A stretch of DNA of 12,798 nt, from assembly GCA_910586955.1 (NCBI GenBank), contig CAJUMM010000074.1, positions 1 to 12,798 of the forward strand. The letters are read 5' to 3'. The position numbers were made by a program, and so were the translations under genes. The stretch comes from an uncultured Lachnospiraceae bacterium (GTDB taxonomy: Bacteria; Bacillota; Clostridia; Lachnospirales; Lachnospiraceae). The first letter of the stretch is position 1. Each line of letters begins with the position of its first letter. The notes beneath the pieces are model-generated. The model was not told the DNA's origin. It did not search any database and was given only the letters and a program-made list of their open reading frames with translations. Shown here piece by piece: positions 12,548 to 12,798 of this stretch.

Positions 12548-12798
12548 ATGAAGAAAAGGCCATTGTGCATGGCTGTGCTGGTTCTGACCCTGCTTTTCTG
12601 GCTTCTGCCCCCAGGGATCTGGATGAAAGATCCGGATCCGGCGGCAGGGCAGGCAGAGCCCCTTAGGGGAGAGGTCTGCGGCCTGGAGCCCAGGGAAAGA
12701 GGCCAGGCAGTCTATTTAAAGCACACCAATGTATCACGTACCGGAATCATTCTGGTATATTTCGACGCCGAACAGTCATTTTCTATCGGCAATACCAT
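12548..12798 (+). CDS. comEC: ComEC/Rec2-like DNA-uptake channel, N-terminal start (runs off window)
   Basis: The ATG at 12548 opens a frame of 83 codons with no stop before the window edge. It follows the GerMN stop by 1 nt, with AAGAAGGA (12533-12540) as ribosome site 7 nt upstream, so translational coupling is likely. The protein begins with a basic MKKRP and a hydrophobic span (about residues 6-25). The next segment reads LRGEVCGLEPRERGQAVYLK and IILVYFDAEQSFSIGN, resembling the N-terminal DUF4131/OB-like domain of ComEC, which precedes the multi-span channel and a metallo-beta-lactamase-like domain. Neither later domain is visible. Its place in one operon with comEA supports the call. 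ComEC carries single-stranded DNA across the membrane in transformation. Confidence 0.72.
   Translation, partial: MKKRPLCMAVLVLTLLFWLLPPGIWMKDPDPAAGQAEPLRGEVCGLEPRERGQAVYLKHTNVSRTGIILVYFDAEQSFSIGNT

Overview
The window reads as chromosomal DNA of a spore-forming-lineage Firmicute, most likely a Lachnospiraceae (Clostridium cluster XIVa) species. This rests on purine-rich Shine-Dalgarno sites (GGAGG-type), TTGACA/TATAAT-like promoters, a tRNA without encoded CCA, an [FeFe]-hydrogenase maturase, an ECF sigma/anti-sigma pair of the DUF4367-like kind, GerMN lipoprotein and comEA/comEC genes. It is an inference from gene content; no 16S or marker search was possible. All genes found lie on the + strand. 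No transposase, integrase, CRISPR array or prophage gene was seen.

Layout. (1) Positions 1-2852: the 3' end of coaX (pantothenate kinase III), hydG (H-cluster radical SAM maturase), a small cysteine-rich protein whose start overlaps the hydG end, and a divergent carbamate-kinase-like gene, closed by a clear terminator (2809-2852). (2) 2864-4215: an ECF sigma factor and a membrane-anchored putative anti-sigma factor, overlapping by 14 nt. (3) 4216-4785: 570 nt without protein genes, holding an AT-rich stretch, a strong terminator that may end a small RNA, a solitary tRNA-Gly(CCC) with its own promoter and terminator, and a consensus-like promoter for argB. (4) 4786-8779: argB and argD (overlapping), then an orphan extracellular solute-binding protein with an acidic low-complexity insert, then a YdcZ/DUF606 DMT-type membrane protein. 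(5) 8805-12798: a new promoter with a palindrome over its -10 region and a hairpin at the ribosome binding site, then comEA, an OmpR-type response regulator, a sensor histidine kinase, a double-GerMN lipoprotein and the start of comEC, which runs off the window.

How they work together. argB and argD catalyse steps 2 and 4 of the acetylated ornithine/arginine pathway. The ECF pair is a self-contained envelope-signal module. The most interesting block is the last one: a two-component system plus GerMN lipoprotein set between the two DNA-uptake genes comEA and comEC. The order response regulator - kinase - GerMN lipoprotein recalls actinobacterial mtrA-mtrB-lpqB, where the GerMN-containing lipoprotein modulates the kinase. 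Whether the system here controls DNA uptake, the cell envelope, or both is inference.
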